44,982 nucleotides of DNA from MWAR01 sp036567845 (GTDB lineage: Bacteria; Muiribacteriota; Ozemobacteria; Ozemobacterales; Ozemobacteraceae): contig DATCTT010000233.1 in the NCBI GenBank assembly GCA_036567845.1, positions 1-44,982 on the forward strand, written 5' to 3'. The notes below the pieces were generated by a model, which did no database searches, was not told the DNA's origin, and worked only from the letters and a program-made list of their open reading frames with translations. Below are positions 32,238-41,682 of the stretch, piece by piece. Each line of letters begins with the position of its first letter. Positions within the stretch are counted from its first letter, which is position 1. The position numbers and the translations under genes were made by a program.

Positions 32238-33959
32238 ATGACGAGGCAGCATGAAGCCCGGCGATTTGCGGGGATTCTCGATCGGCTTTCGAGCCGTGAT
32301 CGCGGGGAGAAGCTTCTGGCCATCCAGGCGCTCGGAATTCTCCGGATTCCGGAACATGCCGACCCGTTGATCGATCTGCTGGCCTCACCCGACGAGGAGA
32401 TCGTCGGCACCGTCCTCGACTCTCTTGGCCGGATCGGCAATCCGCGCTCGGTCAAATATGTGCTCGAGTTCGTCGGCGCCCCGAAGGCGAATCTCGCCGA
32501 CCGTGCGCTCAACGCGCTTGCCGGATTCGAACTCACCCCGGTCCTCGACCTCATCCTCAAGGCCGCCGATGCCGAAAAGCCCCCCCTGCTGCGCCGCCGG
32601 CTGCTGGCGCTGATTGCTCACGTCCGGGATCCGCGGATCGCCTCGGTGATGACCGAGATCATCGGCCAGACGCAGGATCCCGGCTTGCTGGTTGAGGCCT
32701 GCATGTACTTCGTCCGCTTCCCCTCGACGGAGCGGCATACGCTCCTGAAGATGCTCGGCAACAATGGCCAGTGGGAAGTGGCGATGTCGGCGCAGCTTGC
32801 CCTGTCGCGGCTTGGGGACGAGGGCGCACGTGGCCATCTGAAGAGGCTTGCCAAGTCTCCGGCACATCCGATCCGGCTGGCGTTGGTGCAGGGGTTGGCC
32901 CGGCGACCGATGATCGAGGATCGGGAACTGTATGAGATCTTCGCTCACGATCCCCATCCGCAGGTGCGGCTGGTCGCGATTCAGGGACTCGCCCTCTTCA
33001 AGACGGATGAGCGGGCGCGCATTCTTGCCGAGTGGCTGGGCCGTGAACGGGACGAGGCGGTTCTGCCGGCCCTTCTGCGCCGTGCTGCCGCCGAGAAACA
33101 TCACGGCCTGTACCCCGAGTTCTTCAAGCTGCTGACATCGGGCAACCCCGCCTGGAAAGAGCTTGCCGTGGAAGCCCTGGTCGGCATGGGCGAGTCGATC
33201 ATCGATCGCATCATCAAGGCCTTTCCGAAACTGCCGATGGCGGCCCGGGAACAGCTGCTGATCGTTGCTGGCGGGATCGGCGGGGCAGCCGCCAAGAAGC
33301 TCGTCGAGGATCATCTCCGCGATCGGGAGCGGTGGATCCGCATCAATGCGATGGAGGCGCTGGCGAAACTCGGCGCTCGCGATGCTCTGCCGTTGCTGAT
33401 GGAAATGGCGGACGAGGAGAAGGATCCCTGGGTCCGGGCCTCGCTGCTCTCCGTGCTCAGCCGCCTGGGCGGAGCCGCCCAGATCCCCGTTTGTGAAGCC
33501 GGCCTGATCTCCCCCGACGCCCGCGTCCGGGCGAACGCGATCGAGGGCCTGCTGCGCCTCGGCGTGCGCGACCGTGAGTGGCAGAAACGTATCGAGCCAC
33601 TGCTGCGTGATCCCAACGACCGGGTGCGCGTGAACGCGGCAATCGTCCTTTCGAAGATGGGCGACCAGACGGTCATGCCGACCCTCATCGGCATGACACG
33701 CGAAGCGACGAAATGGCTGCGCGCCTCGGCCGCGTTCGCCCTCGGTGAGATCGGTGACCGCGAGGGCGTTCCGGCCCTTCTGGAGCTGCTTGACGACAAG
33801 GAAGATGTCGTCTACCGCAATACGCTCCAGGCGCTTGGCAAGATCGCCGACATCCGCTCGCTCATCCCGATCCTCCAGGATCGCTCGAAAGGACGCCTGC
33901 CCGGAGAGTTTTTCGACGAACTCCTGGCCGGCTTCCACGTCACTGCCCCCCGAGACTGA
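32238..33959 (+). CDS. HEAT-repeat protein
   Basis: 573 residues, GGAGG seven bases upstream. The whole length is made of about 30-35-residue helical hairpins of HEAT/PBS-lyase type, e.g. EKLLAIQALGILRIPEHADP, then VRASLLSVLSRLG and WLRASAAFALGEIGDREGV. There is no signal peptide or membrane helix, so it is cytoplasmic. Such proteins are scaffolds. Partner and role are unknown. It follows murA by 16 bases and is probably the last gene of that transcript. No clear terminator follows. Confidence 0.85.
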   Translation: MTRQHEARRFAGILDRLSSRDRGEKLLAIQALGILRIPEHADPLIDLLASPDEEIVGTVLDSLGRIGNPRSVKYVLEFVGAPKANLADRALNALAGFELTPVLDLILKAADAEKPPLLRRRLLALIAHVRDPRIASVMTEIIGQTQDPGLLVEACMYFVRFPSTERHTLLKMLGNNGQWEVAMSAQLALSRLGDEGARGHLKRLAKSPAHPIRLALVQGLARRPMIEDRELYEIFAHDPHPQVRLVAIQGLALFKTDERARILAEWLGRERDEAVLPALLRRAAAEKHHGLYPEFFKLLTSGNPAWKELAVEALVGMGESIIDRIIKAFPKLPMAAREQLLIVAGGIGGAAAKKLVEDHLRDRERWIRINAMEALAKLGARDALPLLMEMADEEKDPWVRASLLSVLSRLGGAAQIPVCEAGLISPDARVRANAIEGLLRLGVRDREWQKRIEPLLRDPNDRVRVNAAIVLSKMGDQTVMPTLIGMTREATKWLRASAAFALGEIGDREGVPALLELLDDKEDVVYRNTLQALGKIADIRSLIPILQDRSKGRLPGEFFDELLAGFHVTAPRD

Positions 33960-34086
33960 GGTTTTTCCCGGATAAACCGTTCGGTTCTTCGCGCTCTTTG
34001 CCGATCAGTACTGACGAGGTGTCGAAGGGTGTCTTGCAGCTCCCTTTTTTCACCCGCGTTCTGAAGACGAGGAGACGGAAGCCACG

Positions 34087-35517
34087 ATGAACTGTTTCGG
34101 GCGGACCGGCAGGAACCCCTGCCTGGCGCTTCTTGCACTGGTCATGACCGGCCTGACGGCGGTCTGTTCCGCGGGCATCGATACGCGAACGAAGAATGTT
34201 GCCGTCAACCTCCGGAAGGAGCCTTCCCTCAAATCCGAAATCCTGATGAAGCTTCCGCCGGCTTCGAAGGTCACGATTCTCGAGGAGTGCGTCTACTGGT
34301 ACCGTGTCAAATACGACGACAAGACTGAGGGATACGTGTATCACGATCTTCTCGAGCGCTGTCTACCGATCGTGCGCCGCGTTCCGAAAAAGAAAAAATC
34401 TGCACCGGCGGCGAGCCTGCCCCGGGAGCACAAGGATATCGCCCGCCAGCAGGCGACGTTTGCCTTTGCCGACCGACGCTGGCAGGAGGTTGTCCGGATC
34501 CTGGCCGAGGACACGCCGGCGTCGCGGCTGAACACTACCGAAGGCTACATGCTTGGAATCGCGTGGCGCGAGCTGGGCCGGCTCGACAAGGCCGAAGAGA
34601 CGCTGACGAAGGCGTTGGGCCGCCCCGAACGCGCCTGGGATGCGACAAGCGCCGAGATCTATCGGCAGCTGCTCGAGATACAGCGGTCACAGGGGCGGTG
34701 GGCTGATCTGCTCGCGACGGTTCGACGTGTGGAAAAGCATGCCCCCTCGGCATCTTGGATCGCGTATGCCCGGGCCGAAGCGTATCTGCACCTGAAACGG
34801 CCGAACGAGGCGCTTTCGGAGTTCGAGGCGATCGCCGCTCATGATCCGCAGGATGTGCGGGCCCTGGTCGGCATGGGCCGGGCAAAGCAAAAGCTCGACG
34901 ATCTTCCCGGTGCCGAGAAGGATTTCCGTTCGGCGATCGCTCGGGCAACACCGTGTGAGGAGGCGTATCTCTGCCTGGCGGGCCTTCAGATGCAACGCGG
35001 TCACACGAAGGCGGCCGAGCTCACCCTCGAGGAAGGCCGGCGGCGTCTGCCTGGATCGGCTCCTCTGGCGGCCCGTCTGGGCGAGGTGCAGGCCCGGCGA
35101 AAGGTGACGGATGAGTATGACAGTCTCCTGAAAAAGCAGGATCGGCTTCTGAAGCTGATCCAGAATGAAGGGATCGCGATCCGCTCCTTCACGATCGTGG
35201 CCCAGCTGAAGCCGAAACTGTATGAAATCAGGCTGGGCGGGACCGAGGCGGCGTTTCTCCAGACCTCCCGTTCGTTCTTTGCGGGCCAGGGCGACCATGA
35301 GATGCCCCTCCGGGATGGCGGTATGATTCCCGTGCGCCTCTCCCCGAAGAACGGGGGATTCCTGCAGCAGGCCCGGTTGTTGAAGGAACTGACGGATGCC
35401 CAGACGGTGACCTATCACGCGATGACGCTCGAACTGAGCGACGTCAACCAGGCGCTCGAACTCCTCGACCGGGAGCGCAGGCGCCTCGAGGCGGCCGCCG
35501 AGCCGCTCCTGGAATGA
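34087..35517 (+). CDS. Exported protein with SH3b domain and TPR repeats
   Basis: 476 residues. The signal peptide is at residues 1-29 (CLALLALVMTGLTAVCSAG). A bacterial SH3 domain at about 33-90 has NVAVNLRKEPSLKSEILMKL and WYRVKYDDKTEGYVYHDLL. A basic linker KKKKS follows, then TPR-like repeats over about 115-340 (LGIAWRELGRLDKAEETLTKAL, AEAYLHLKRPNEALSEFE). A C-terminal domain contains IRLGGTEAAFLQ and ends in a short coiled coil. SH3b domains often bind peptidoglycan, so it probably acts in the periplasm as a scaffold. Its stop overlaps the next start by 4 bases (ATGA). Confidence 0.8.
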   Translation: MNCFGRTGRNPCLALLALVMTGLTAVCSAGIDTRTKNVAVNLRKEPSLKSEILMKLPPASKVTILEECVYWYRVKYDDKTEGYVYHDLLERCLPIVRRVPKKKKSAPAASLPREHKDIARQQATFAFADRRWQEVVRILAEDTPASRLNTTEGYMLGIAWRELGRLDKAEETLTKALGRPERAWDATSAEIYRQLLEIQRSQGRWADLLATVRRVEKHAPSASWIAYARAEAYLHLKRPNEALSEFEAIAAHDPQDVRALVGMGRAKQKLDDLPGAEKDFRSAIARATPCEEAYLCLAGLQMQRGHTKAAELTLEEGRRRLPGSAPLAARLGEVQARRKVTDEYDSLLKKQDRLLKLIQNEGIAIRSFTIVAQLKPKLYEIRLGGTEAAFLQTSRSFFAGQGDHEMPLRDGGMIPVRLSPKNGGFLQQARLLKELTDAQTVTYHAMTLELSDVNQALELLDRERRRLEAAAEPLLE

Positions 35518-36629
35518 GCAGCGACATGTATCGAACTCTCCTTCGCGCGTTGACACGGTTCGGCCTCATTGCCGGCTCCATTGGCCTGATCGCCCTCGTC
35601 CTTGCCCCGATCGTGCGGGGGGATGACACGTTCGACCGTCTCGCCCTGGTGCTTGGCGCCGTCGAGGCCCCCCGGGCCGAAGCGCCCGGATCGACCGGGG
35701 TGAAGCGGAATGAAAAGAGCTTCGTCACGGCCGCCGTGGCGGAAAAACCTGGTCATCACGAGCCGGTGTTCATCGATGCCGATTACCGGCTTCCGGACGA
35801 TTCCGGCGATGGGGAGGGGCTGCCCTACGGCGCGACGGACCGGGGCGGCTTCGGCCTGTTCGACGTCGAGACGGCCTTCGTTCCCGACGTGCCGGCCTGG
35901 TATTTCGGGTTCCGGTATAAATACGATAGTTATAAGTATATAAATGGCGGAAAGAACCGGATCAAGGGAAACCAGATGCTGTTTCCCATCAGCGTGGTCT
36001 ATAACCGCGACGAGTGGGCCTACGGGCTCGTGATTCCTTTCCAGAACTGGGAAGTGACCTCCGCAGCCGGAAACACCCCGACGGCGGATCTGTCCGGCCT
36101 CCATGACGTGGAGCTGCGTGCCACGCGGCGGATGTGGGCGAGTGCGGATGGCACCCAGGCGGCGAATGCTCATGTTTCCCTGAGTGTTCCGGGCGGCAAT
36201 TATCATGTTCCCTATACTGACTTTTCCGGCGCCGGCCGGTCGGGGGCCGAGATCGGGCCGGCCGGAGCGACGCGGGGAAGCCGGTTCGGGATCGGGGGGG
36301 CCTATTCCCGCCGGATCGATGCCAACTGGATGTCACACCTGAACCTGGCGTATGTTTTTGACAACCGTGACAGGATCAGCCGCCTGGCCTACGACGGAGC
36401 GCTCGATTATCGTGTCGGCCGGAATATGGCGCTCACCGGCCAGTTCATCGGGAACTACTGGATGGCGGATGACGGTCCCGATGGCGGGGTGATCGATTTC
36501 ATCCTCGGAGCCGTGGTGTTCAACGACCGGTGGCAGGCCAGCATCGGCATCCCCGTAAGCCTGCAGCACGAGTGGGGCTATGGCCACGACCTCGGATTCG
36601 TTGGCGGCATCAGCACCCATTGGGAGTGA
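35514..36629 (+). CDS. Exported beta-barrel-like outer-membrane protein, unknown role
   Basis: 371 residues. A signal/anchor segment covers about residues 12-36 (GLIAGSIGLIALVLAPIVRG). After a 70-residue Ala/Pro-rich region the protein consists of amphipathic strands with aromatic ends (WYFGFRYKYDSYKYING, WAYGLVIPFQNW, VSLSVPGGNYHVPY, NLAYVFDN) and ends in HWE, as in small outer-membrane barrels. No named family is recognised. It is translationally coupled to the SH3-TPR gene. One stretch at 35917-35950 uses AT-rich codons unlike the rest of the gene. Confidence 0.65.
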   Translation: MSSDMYRTLLRALTRFGLIAGSIGLIALVLAPIVRGDDTFDRLALVLGAVEAPRAEAPGSTGVKRNEKSFVTAAVAEKPGHHEPVFIDADYRLPDDSGDGEGLPYGATDRGGFGLFDVETAFVPDVPAWYFGFRYKYDSYKYINGGKNRIKGNQMLFPISVVYNRDEWAYGLVIPFQNWEVTSAAGNTPTADLSGLHDVELRATRRMWASADGTQAANAHVSLSVPGGNYHVPYTDFSGAGRSGAEIGPAGATRGSRFGIGGAYSRRIDANWMSHLNLAYVFDNRDRISRLAYDGALDYRVGRNMALTGQFIGNYWMADDGPDGGVIDFILGAVVFNDRWQASIGIPVSLQHEWGYGHDLGFVGGISTHWE

Positions 36630-36851
36630 CAGAAATCCATTTGCTTTTTCCATATCGGCCGATTTAACATCGAAGGCGATTCGATCGGCCGGACGGATGT
36701 CTATTCCAAGAGGAACGGCATCCGGAGTTTTCCTCCTGCCGACCGCGGCGGGAGGCGAGCCGTTCCGGGTCGTCCGAGACCCTCCCCCCTGCCGGAAATG
36801 AAGTGGTCCGACATCTGCCGGACCTATCTGGCTTGATATGGGGAGTCGTCG
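36630..36851 (+). promoter_or_regulatory. Structured leader of the TonB-receptor operon
   Basis: The 222-base gap holds three pairings. A 7-bp repeat, GGCCGAT/ATCGGCC, surrounds an AT-rich loop near 36655-36690. A strong hairpin, CCTCCTGCCG/CGGCGGGAGG (36732-36755), has a 4-base loop and one mismatch. GGTCCG/CGGACC occurs at 36805-36824. No T-run follows any of them. The last hairpin is 27 bases before the ATG. A regulatory leader is possible, but no known riboswitch was recognised. Confidence 0.4.
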
Positions 36852-38858
36852 ATGCGTTCAGGAATCAAGGAAATGATCAGGAGCTGGGTGGTTCTTCCGA
36901 TGCTGCTGCTGGGAACCGCCCTGCCCGCCGTGGCTGCCGATCCGGAGCTCGAAGCCCTTTCGCTGCTCTATGAGCCCGAAGCGGTCGTTACCGCCACCCG
37001 GCTGCCCGAGCCGGCCATCGAGTCGCCGGCCATCATGTCGGTGTTCACCGCCCAGCAGATCCGATCGCTGGGGGTGGACACGCTTCCCGAGCTGCTTCAG
37101 TTCGTCCCCGGATTCAATCCCTGGCGTTCGATCGCCGGGGACTGGTGGCCCGGACCCCGTGGCATTCTGGATTCGAACCGTAACTTCATGGTGATGATCG
37201 ACGGGATCAGCATCAACAACCAGTTTCTCGGCTCCCCCTACTGGACCTGGGATCTTCTGGACCTGTCCCGGTTCTCCCGCATCGAGATCATGCGGGGTCC
37301 CGGCTCCGCCCTTTATGGTTCGAATGCCTTTCTGGCTGTGATCAACTGCATCACGGCCGATCAGGCTCATGGGGCGGGATATCTGAAAACGACCCTCGGC
37401 TCGTTCGAGCGGCGCGGCATCGCTTTCGGGAAGGTTTTCCAGACTGGCGGGAGCACCGTCGATCTGAACGTTTCGGGCGAGTCGTCCGACGGCCAGAGCC
37501 GGTATATCGGGGCAGACGTCAATGGTCGGAGTGGTCTCACGCATGACGCCTATACGAAGAATGACCTGATGCTCAAGATCTCGAACGAGCAGGGGGTGAC
37601 GTTCCTGGCGCACCACGTAGAGGGGGATCGCGACGGTTATATTGGATATTATAATAATTTAAACGATAAAACACGGTACCGCCGGTCGAACGATCTGTTG
37701 ACGTTGAGCTACCACCGGAACCGCCGGGACTCGGCGGAGGTGATCGGCCGGGTGTTCTACAATCGGTTTCTCGATGCCGAGACGGCCGAGGCCGTCACCC
37801 CCGGCGTCCTGTTTCCGCCCACCAACACCGTTTACCCCTTTGGGGTCGGGAGGCACGACCATTCCCGTGACTCGGTCTGGGGCATGGATGTTCTCTACAA
37901 AGCCGCGGCAACCGGGCGGCACCGGTTTTCCGTCGGCGCCGAAAAGACCTTCATCGATCTTGCAGAGTCGGCAGTTTACGCTTCCTATGGCTCCGCGGCC
38001 GATCCAACGGCACTGGTCTTCATTCCCGGAGGGTATCCGGAGCCTGGCCGGATGAACAACACCTCGGTGTTCGCGCAGGATGACATCTTCCTCGCCGACC
38101 GCCTCCGTCTGGTGCTGGGCGCTCGGTATGACGATCATTCGAAGTTCGGCAGCACCTGGAACCCCCGTGCCGGCCTGATCTACCGGCTGAACGCGCGCTG
38201 GACAGGGAAGTTGTTGTATGGAAAAGCATACAGGAATCCGGATTTCCACGAAATGGCCGGGAATACGGATTTGAAGAGTGAAAACATCCGAACGACGGAG
38301 CTGCAGCTCCTGGGTGAGCCCTTCAACGGCTGGTTCACGAAAGTGAACCTGTTTATCAACCAGCTTCGGGACCGAATCCAGAGTTCGGACAACCTGAACT
38401 ATACCAATGTCGGCCGGACGACCTACGACGGTCTCGAATTCGAGACCCGCAAACGGTTCGGGGGCGGCCAGGAGATCTTCGGGAACGTCTCGACATTCCG
38501 GCTGCGCGAACGGTCGATTCCCGTCGATGTCGCCCCGGAACTTCCATCCAACAAGATGAATCTCGGCTATTCGTTCCGGCTCCACGAATACGAGACGTCC
38601 ATCTGGGGCACGATGACATCGCGTCGTTCCCGAAACTGGGCCGATGTGCGGGATGCCCTGCCCGGTCTGAAACTGGTGAACATGACCATCCAGAAGGCGG
38701 GATTCCCGGGACCCGCCGACCGCATTATCCTGAGGGTGAAGAATCTGTTCAATGCCGAGTATTCTATGGCCCCCGTTTATATTGGTGATGGTATATTCGA
38801 TGAGTTTCCCCAGGCCGGCAGACAGATCAGCCTGGAAATGATCTGGGATCTGAAATGA
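36852..38858 (+). CDS. TonB-dependent outer-membrane receptor
   Basis: 668 residues, GGGGAG six bases upstream. The signal peptide ends at AVAAD. A TonB box-like EAVVTATR follows. The plug domain covers about residues 50-170 (IRSLGVDTLPELLQFVPGF, MVMIDGISINN, FSRIEIMRGPGSALYGSNAFLAVINCIT). The 22-strand-type barrel covers the rest, ending in GRQISLEMIWDLK. Such receptors import siderophores, cobalamin, metals or glycans using TonB energy. The ligand cannot be read. Its stop overlaps the next gene, an orphan binding protein, by 4 bases, and kinase genes follow, so the receptor may supply a signal molecule. No TonB, ExbB or ExbD is in the window. Confidence 0.92.
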   Translation: MRSGIKEMIRSWVVLPMLLLGTALPAVAADPELEALSLLYEPEAVVTATRLPEPAIESPAIMSVFTAQQIRSLGVDTLPELLQFVPGFNPWRSIAGDWWPGPRGILDSNRNFMVMIDGISINNQFLGSPYWTWDLLDLSRFSRIEIMRGPGSALYGSNAFLAVINCITADQAHGAGYLKTTLGSFERRGIAFGKVFQTGGSTVDLNVSGESSDGQSRYIGADVNGRSGLTHDAYTKNDLMLKISNEQGVTFLAHHVEGDRDGYIGYYNNLNDKTRYRRSNDLLTLSYHRNRRDSAEVIGRVFYNRFLDAETAEAVTPGVLFPPTNTVYPFGVGRHDHSRDSVWGMDVLYKAAATGRHRFSVGAEKTFIDLAESAVYASYGSAADPTALVFIPGGYPEPGRMNNTSVFAQDDIFLADRLRLVLGARYDDHSKFGSTWNPRAGLIYRLNARWTGKLLYGKAYRNPDFHEMAGNTDLKSENIRTTELQLLGEPFNGWFTKVNLFINQLRDRIQSSDNLNYTNVGRTTYDGLEFETRKRFGGGQEIFGNVSTFRLRERSIPVDVAPELPSNKMNLGYSFRLHEYETSIWGTMTSRRSRNWADVRDALPGLKLVNMTIQKAGFPGPADRIILRVKNLFNAEYSMAPVYIGDGIFDEFPQAGRQISLEMIWDLK

Positions 38859-39754
38859 GGATACGAACACACGGGTGGCGGCCGCCTCCAGTCGCGCCTC
38901 TCCTGATCATGGCCCTGCTGGCCATGGTCATTCCCTGCTTCGCCGAAGCCGAAACCTGGGTGTTCCACCGTTCGGACATCCCCCTGTTTCCCGCCGTGGT
39001 GAAACGGCTCGAGGCATTGCAGAAGAAGGAGTTCGTGAGCTGCCCCATCGAGAAAACCAGCTCGAGCTTCATCGACAGCCATCCGCCGCGGATGGCGATC
39101 GCCCTGGGCGATGCCGGCCTCCAGCGCGCGCTGACGATGACCTGGGATGTTCCGATCCTGGCCCTGTTCACGGAAAAGCCCGTTACGGACCGCCGGGTAA
39201 CCGAGATCGAGATCGCCCAGCCCCACCAGCGGCAGATCGAGTTGCTGAAAAAGCTCTCCCCGGATCTCGAGACGATCTGGTATCCCTTCGTCGGAGAAGC
39301 CTTCACCCCTCCGGCCACCCTTGGGAAGGCTGCTGCCGCTGCCCGTCTGCGCGTGATCCCGGACCACCTCAACGATCCCCGGTCCTTGCCGAAAGCCCTC
39401 CAGAACCTTCAGGACCGGGTGACCGCGACGATCCTTCCGCCTGATCCGGGGTTGATGAATGATGCGATCATCCGGCCGATTCTGCTCGCAACATTCCGCT
39501 CCCAGACGCTCGTCGTGGGATTTTCCGAAGGCCTTGTCCGCCAGGGGGCGGCATTTGCCTATGTTCTGACCCCCGAACGGCTTGGGGAGTATCTCGCTGA
39601 TATCGTTGCCCGGGCCGAGATCGATGCCGCGCGGCTGCGTGACCCCCTTCCCCCGTTCGATGGGTGGACCCTGATCCTCAACGTCACGATGCTCGACAAA
39701 CTCCAGCTTTCCCCCTCTGCAGAGGTGCGTAACGCCGCTGCAAAGCGGTATTGA
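38855..39754 (+). CDS. ABC-type substrate-binding protein without a transporter
   Basis: 299 residues with a signal peptide (LLIMALLAMVIPCFAEAE). The order of motifs fits the ABC_sub_bind family: PRMAIALGDAGLQRAL, DVPILALFTEKPV, QRQIELLKKLSPDLETIWYP, LVVGFSEGLVRQGAAFAYVLTPERLGE, with a two-lobed periplasmic fold. Usually such proteins serve an ABC importer, but no permease or ATPase is nearby. It overlaps the TonB receptor start-stop and is followed by a membrane histidine kinase 18 bases on. A sensory binding protein that presents ligand to the kinase is therefore likely. The ligand is unknown. Confidence 0.8.
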   Translation: MRIRTHGWRPPPVAPLLIMALLAMVIPCFAEAETWVFHRSDIPLFPAVVKRLEALQKKEFVSCPIEKTSSSFIDSHPPRMAIALGDAGLQRALTMTWDVPILALFTEKPVTDRRVTEIEIAQPHQRQIELLKKLSPDLETIWYPFVGEAFTPPATLGKAAAAARLRVIPDHLNDPRSLPKALQNLQDRVTATILPPDPGLMNDAIIRPILLATFRSQTLVVGFSEGLVRQGAAFAYVLTPERLGEYLADIVARAEIDAARLRDPLPPFDGWTLILNVTMLDKLQLSPSAEVRNAAAKRY

Positions 39755-39772
39755 CGGAAAGAGGCGACACCC

Positions 39773-41242
39773 ATGTCATCGCTGCGCATCAGAATCCTGG
39801 TCTCGTTCATGGCGGCGATGCTTCTGTTGGGGGGGGGCCTCGGTCTGTGGCATTACCGGTATATGACCTGGCTGCTCGAGACCCGTTTCGAACGGGCTGC
39901 CCAGACCTTCGCGCGGCAGATCGCCCAGCAGGCGGTTCCCTCAGTCTTCGCCGAAGACACGGATCAGCTCCAGGCCCTGGCGACCCAATCCGCGAGTATT
40001 CCCTCGCTCCGGTTCATCAGCTTCCGGAACCAGGTCGGCATGACGATCCTCTCTGCGGTGATGCCGGCGACCGGCGCGGCTGCACGGCCGGCGATGATCC
40101 CGCTTCCCGTTGGTGGAGCTGCCACTGCCACGATTGTCACCCCGCTGCCAGACGGTCTCATCGTCGAGGAACCGGTGTTCCTGACCAGTTTTTCCCCCGG
40201 CTCCCTCGAGCCCGTCGCGACCAGGTTCATCGGGAATGTGATGTTGGGCTTTTCCCGCGACGAGATCGAGCAGCAGCTCGATGCGACACAGCGGATCATC
40301 GTGATGTCGGGCGCGTTTTTCGCGATCATGGGACTGGTGGTGATGGCCCTGCTCGAGCGCTGGGTCACGACGCCCCTGATCCATCTCATCGAAAAGATCC
40401 GCGATATCGCCCGCGGGGACCTTTCGATCCGTGTCGATGCCCCGGGCACGACCGGGGAGATCAATATCCTGTGCCAGTCGGTCAACCAGATGGCCGATGC
40501 CCTCCAGGAGCACACGGCCCATCTCGAACAGCGGGTGCGTGACCGCACCATCCAGCTCGAGTCGGCCAATCATGAGCTCGAATCCTTCGCCTACTCGGTG
40601 TCGCACGATCTGCGGGCGCCCCTGCGGGGGATCGATGGCTGGAGCATGGCGCTGCTCGAGGATTACAACGATAAGCTGGACGACCAGGGACGGCAGTATC
40701 TCAACCGCGTGAGAAGCGAGACCCAGCGGATGGGCCAGCTCATCGACGAGCTCTTGCAGCTGTCGCGGGTCAATCGCGCGCCCTTCCAGCTCGAGGCCGT
40801 CGATCTGTCGGAACTCGCCCGCGGCATTGCGGAACGACTGCGCGAGGTGCATCAGGATCGCCGGATCACTTTCATCATCGAGCCCGGTATGACGGTGCGG
40901 GGCGATTCCACCCTGCTCGAAATAGCACTTCACAACCTGCTCGACAATGCGGTAAAATTTACTGGTCCTCGTGCCGAAGCGCAGATCGAGTTCGGCCGTG
41001 TTCTCGTCGAGGGGAAGCCGGCTTTTGCGGTTCGGGACAACGGGGTCGGGTTCGACATGGCCTATTACAAAAAGTTGTTCGGGGCGTTTCAACGTCTCCA
41101 CAAGACGTCGGAGTTTCCCGGAACGGGTATCGGTCTTGCAACGGTTGCACGCATCATTCACCGCCATGGGGGACGGATCTGGGCCTCCTCCGAACTGGAC
41201 AGGGGGGCGTCCTTCCAATTTACACTCGAGGAAAACACGTGA
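39773..41242 (+). CDS. Membrane sensor histidine kinase (HAMP-HisKA-HATPase)
   Basis: 489 residues. TM1 lies at about 9-28, a periplasmic domain of about 145 residues at 30-173, and TM2 at about 175-194. HAMP follows (200-255), then a coiled coil, HisKA with His278 in SVSHDLRAPLRGID, and the ATPase N box LHNLLDNAVKFTG, G1 DNGVGFDM and GTGIGLATVARIIHRHGG. The SHDLRAPLRGI type of H-box is shared with bacteriophytochrome kinases, which pair with Rcp1-type regulators. The next gene is such a regulator, and its GTG overlaps this stop (GTGA). The periplasmic domain may read the binding protein encoded upstream. Confidence 0.93.
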   Translation: MSSLRIRILVSFMAAMLLLGGGLGLWHYRYMTWLLETRFERAAQTFARQIAQQAVPSVFAEDTDQLQALATQSASIPSLRFISFRNQVGMTILSAVMPATGAAARPAMIPLPVGGAATATIVTPLPDGLIVEEPVFLTSFSPGSLEPVATRFIGNVMLGFSRDEIEQQLDATQRIIVMSGAFFAIMGLVVMALLERWVTTPLIHLIEKIRDIARGDLSIRVDAPGTTGEINILCQSVNQMADALQEHTAHLEQRVRDRTIQLESANHELESFAYSVSHDLRAPLRGIDGWSMALLEDYNDKLDDQGRQYLNRVRSETQRMGQLIDELLQLSRVNRAPFQLEAVDLSELARGIAERLREVHQDRRITFIIEPGMTVRGDSTLLEIALHNLLDNAVKFTGPRAEAQIEFGRVLVEGKPAFAVRDNGVGFDMAYYKKLFGAFQRLHKTSEFPGTGIGLATVARIIHRHGGRIWASSELDRGASFQFTLEENT

Positions 41243-41682
41243 AGCACAAAACGATCCTGCTCGTCGAAGACAATCCGAACGACATCGATCTGACCCGGCG
41301 CGCTTTTGAAAAGTGCCGAATATATAATGACCTCGTTGTGAAAGAGGACGGGCGGGAGGCCCTCGATTATCTGTTTGGAACCGACGGCCAGGCGGGTGCC
41401 GTGAGTGCCGATCTGCCCATGCTGGTCATGCTCGATCTGAAGCTGCCCCGCATCGACGGCCTCGAAGTGCTGCGGAAGATCCGTCAGGACATGCGCACCC
41501 ATCGCATGCCCGTCGTGATCCTGACCTCCTCCAAAGAGGAGGAGGATGTGGCCGCCAGCTACGATCTGGGCGCGAACAGTTACATCCGCAAGCCCGTTGA
41601 TTTCCAGCAGTTTGCCCAGGCTGTCCAGAATCTCGGTCTCTACTGGCTGGTGCTGAACGAACCGCCGCCGAAAGTGAAGTAA
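41239..41682 (+). CDS. Rcp1-type single-domain response regulator
   Basis: 147 residues, GTG start overlapping the kinase stop. It is a receiver domain only: acidic pair in LLVEDNPND, phosphorylated Asp66 in MLDLKLPRIDG, Thr/Ser in VVILTSSKEEED, and Lys in SYIRKPVDFQQF. The C-terminal SYDLGANSYIRKPVDFQQF pattern is that of Rcp1, the regulator of cyanobacterial phytochrome Cph1. There is no output domain, so it probably passes phosphate on or acts by protein contact. The hybrid kinase begins directly after its stop codon. Confidence 0.93.
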   Translation: MKHKTILLVEDNPNDIDLTRRAFEKCRIYNDLVVKEDGREALDYLFGTDGQAGAVSADLPMLVMLDLKLPRIDGLEVLRKIRQDMRTHRMPVVILTSSKEEEDVAASYDLGANSYIRKPVDFQQFAQAVQNLGLYWLVLNEPPPKVK

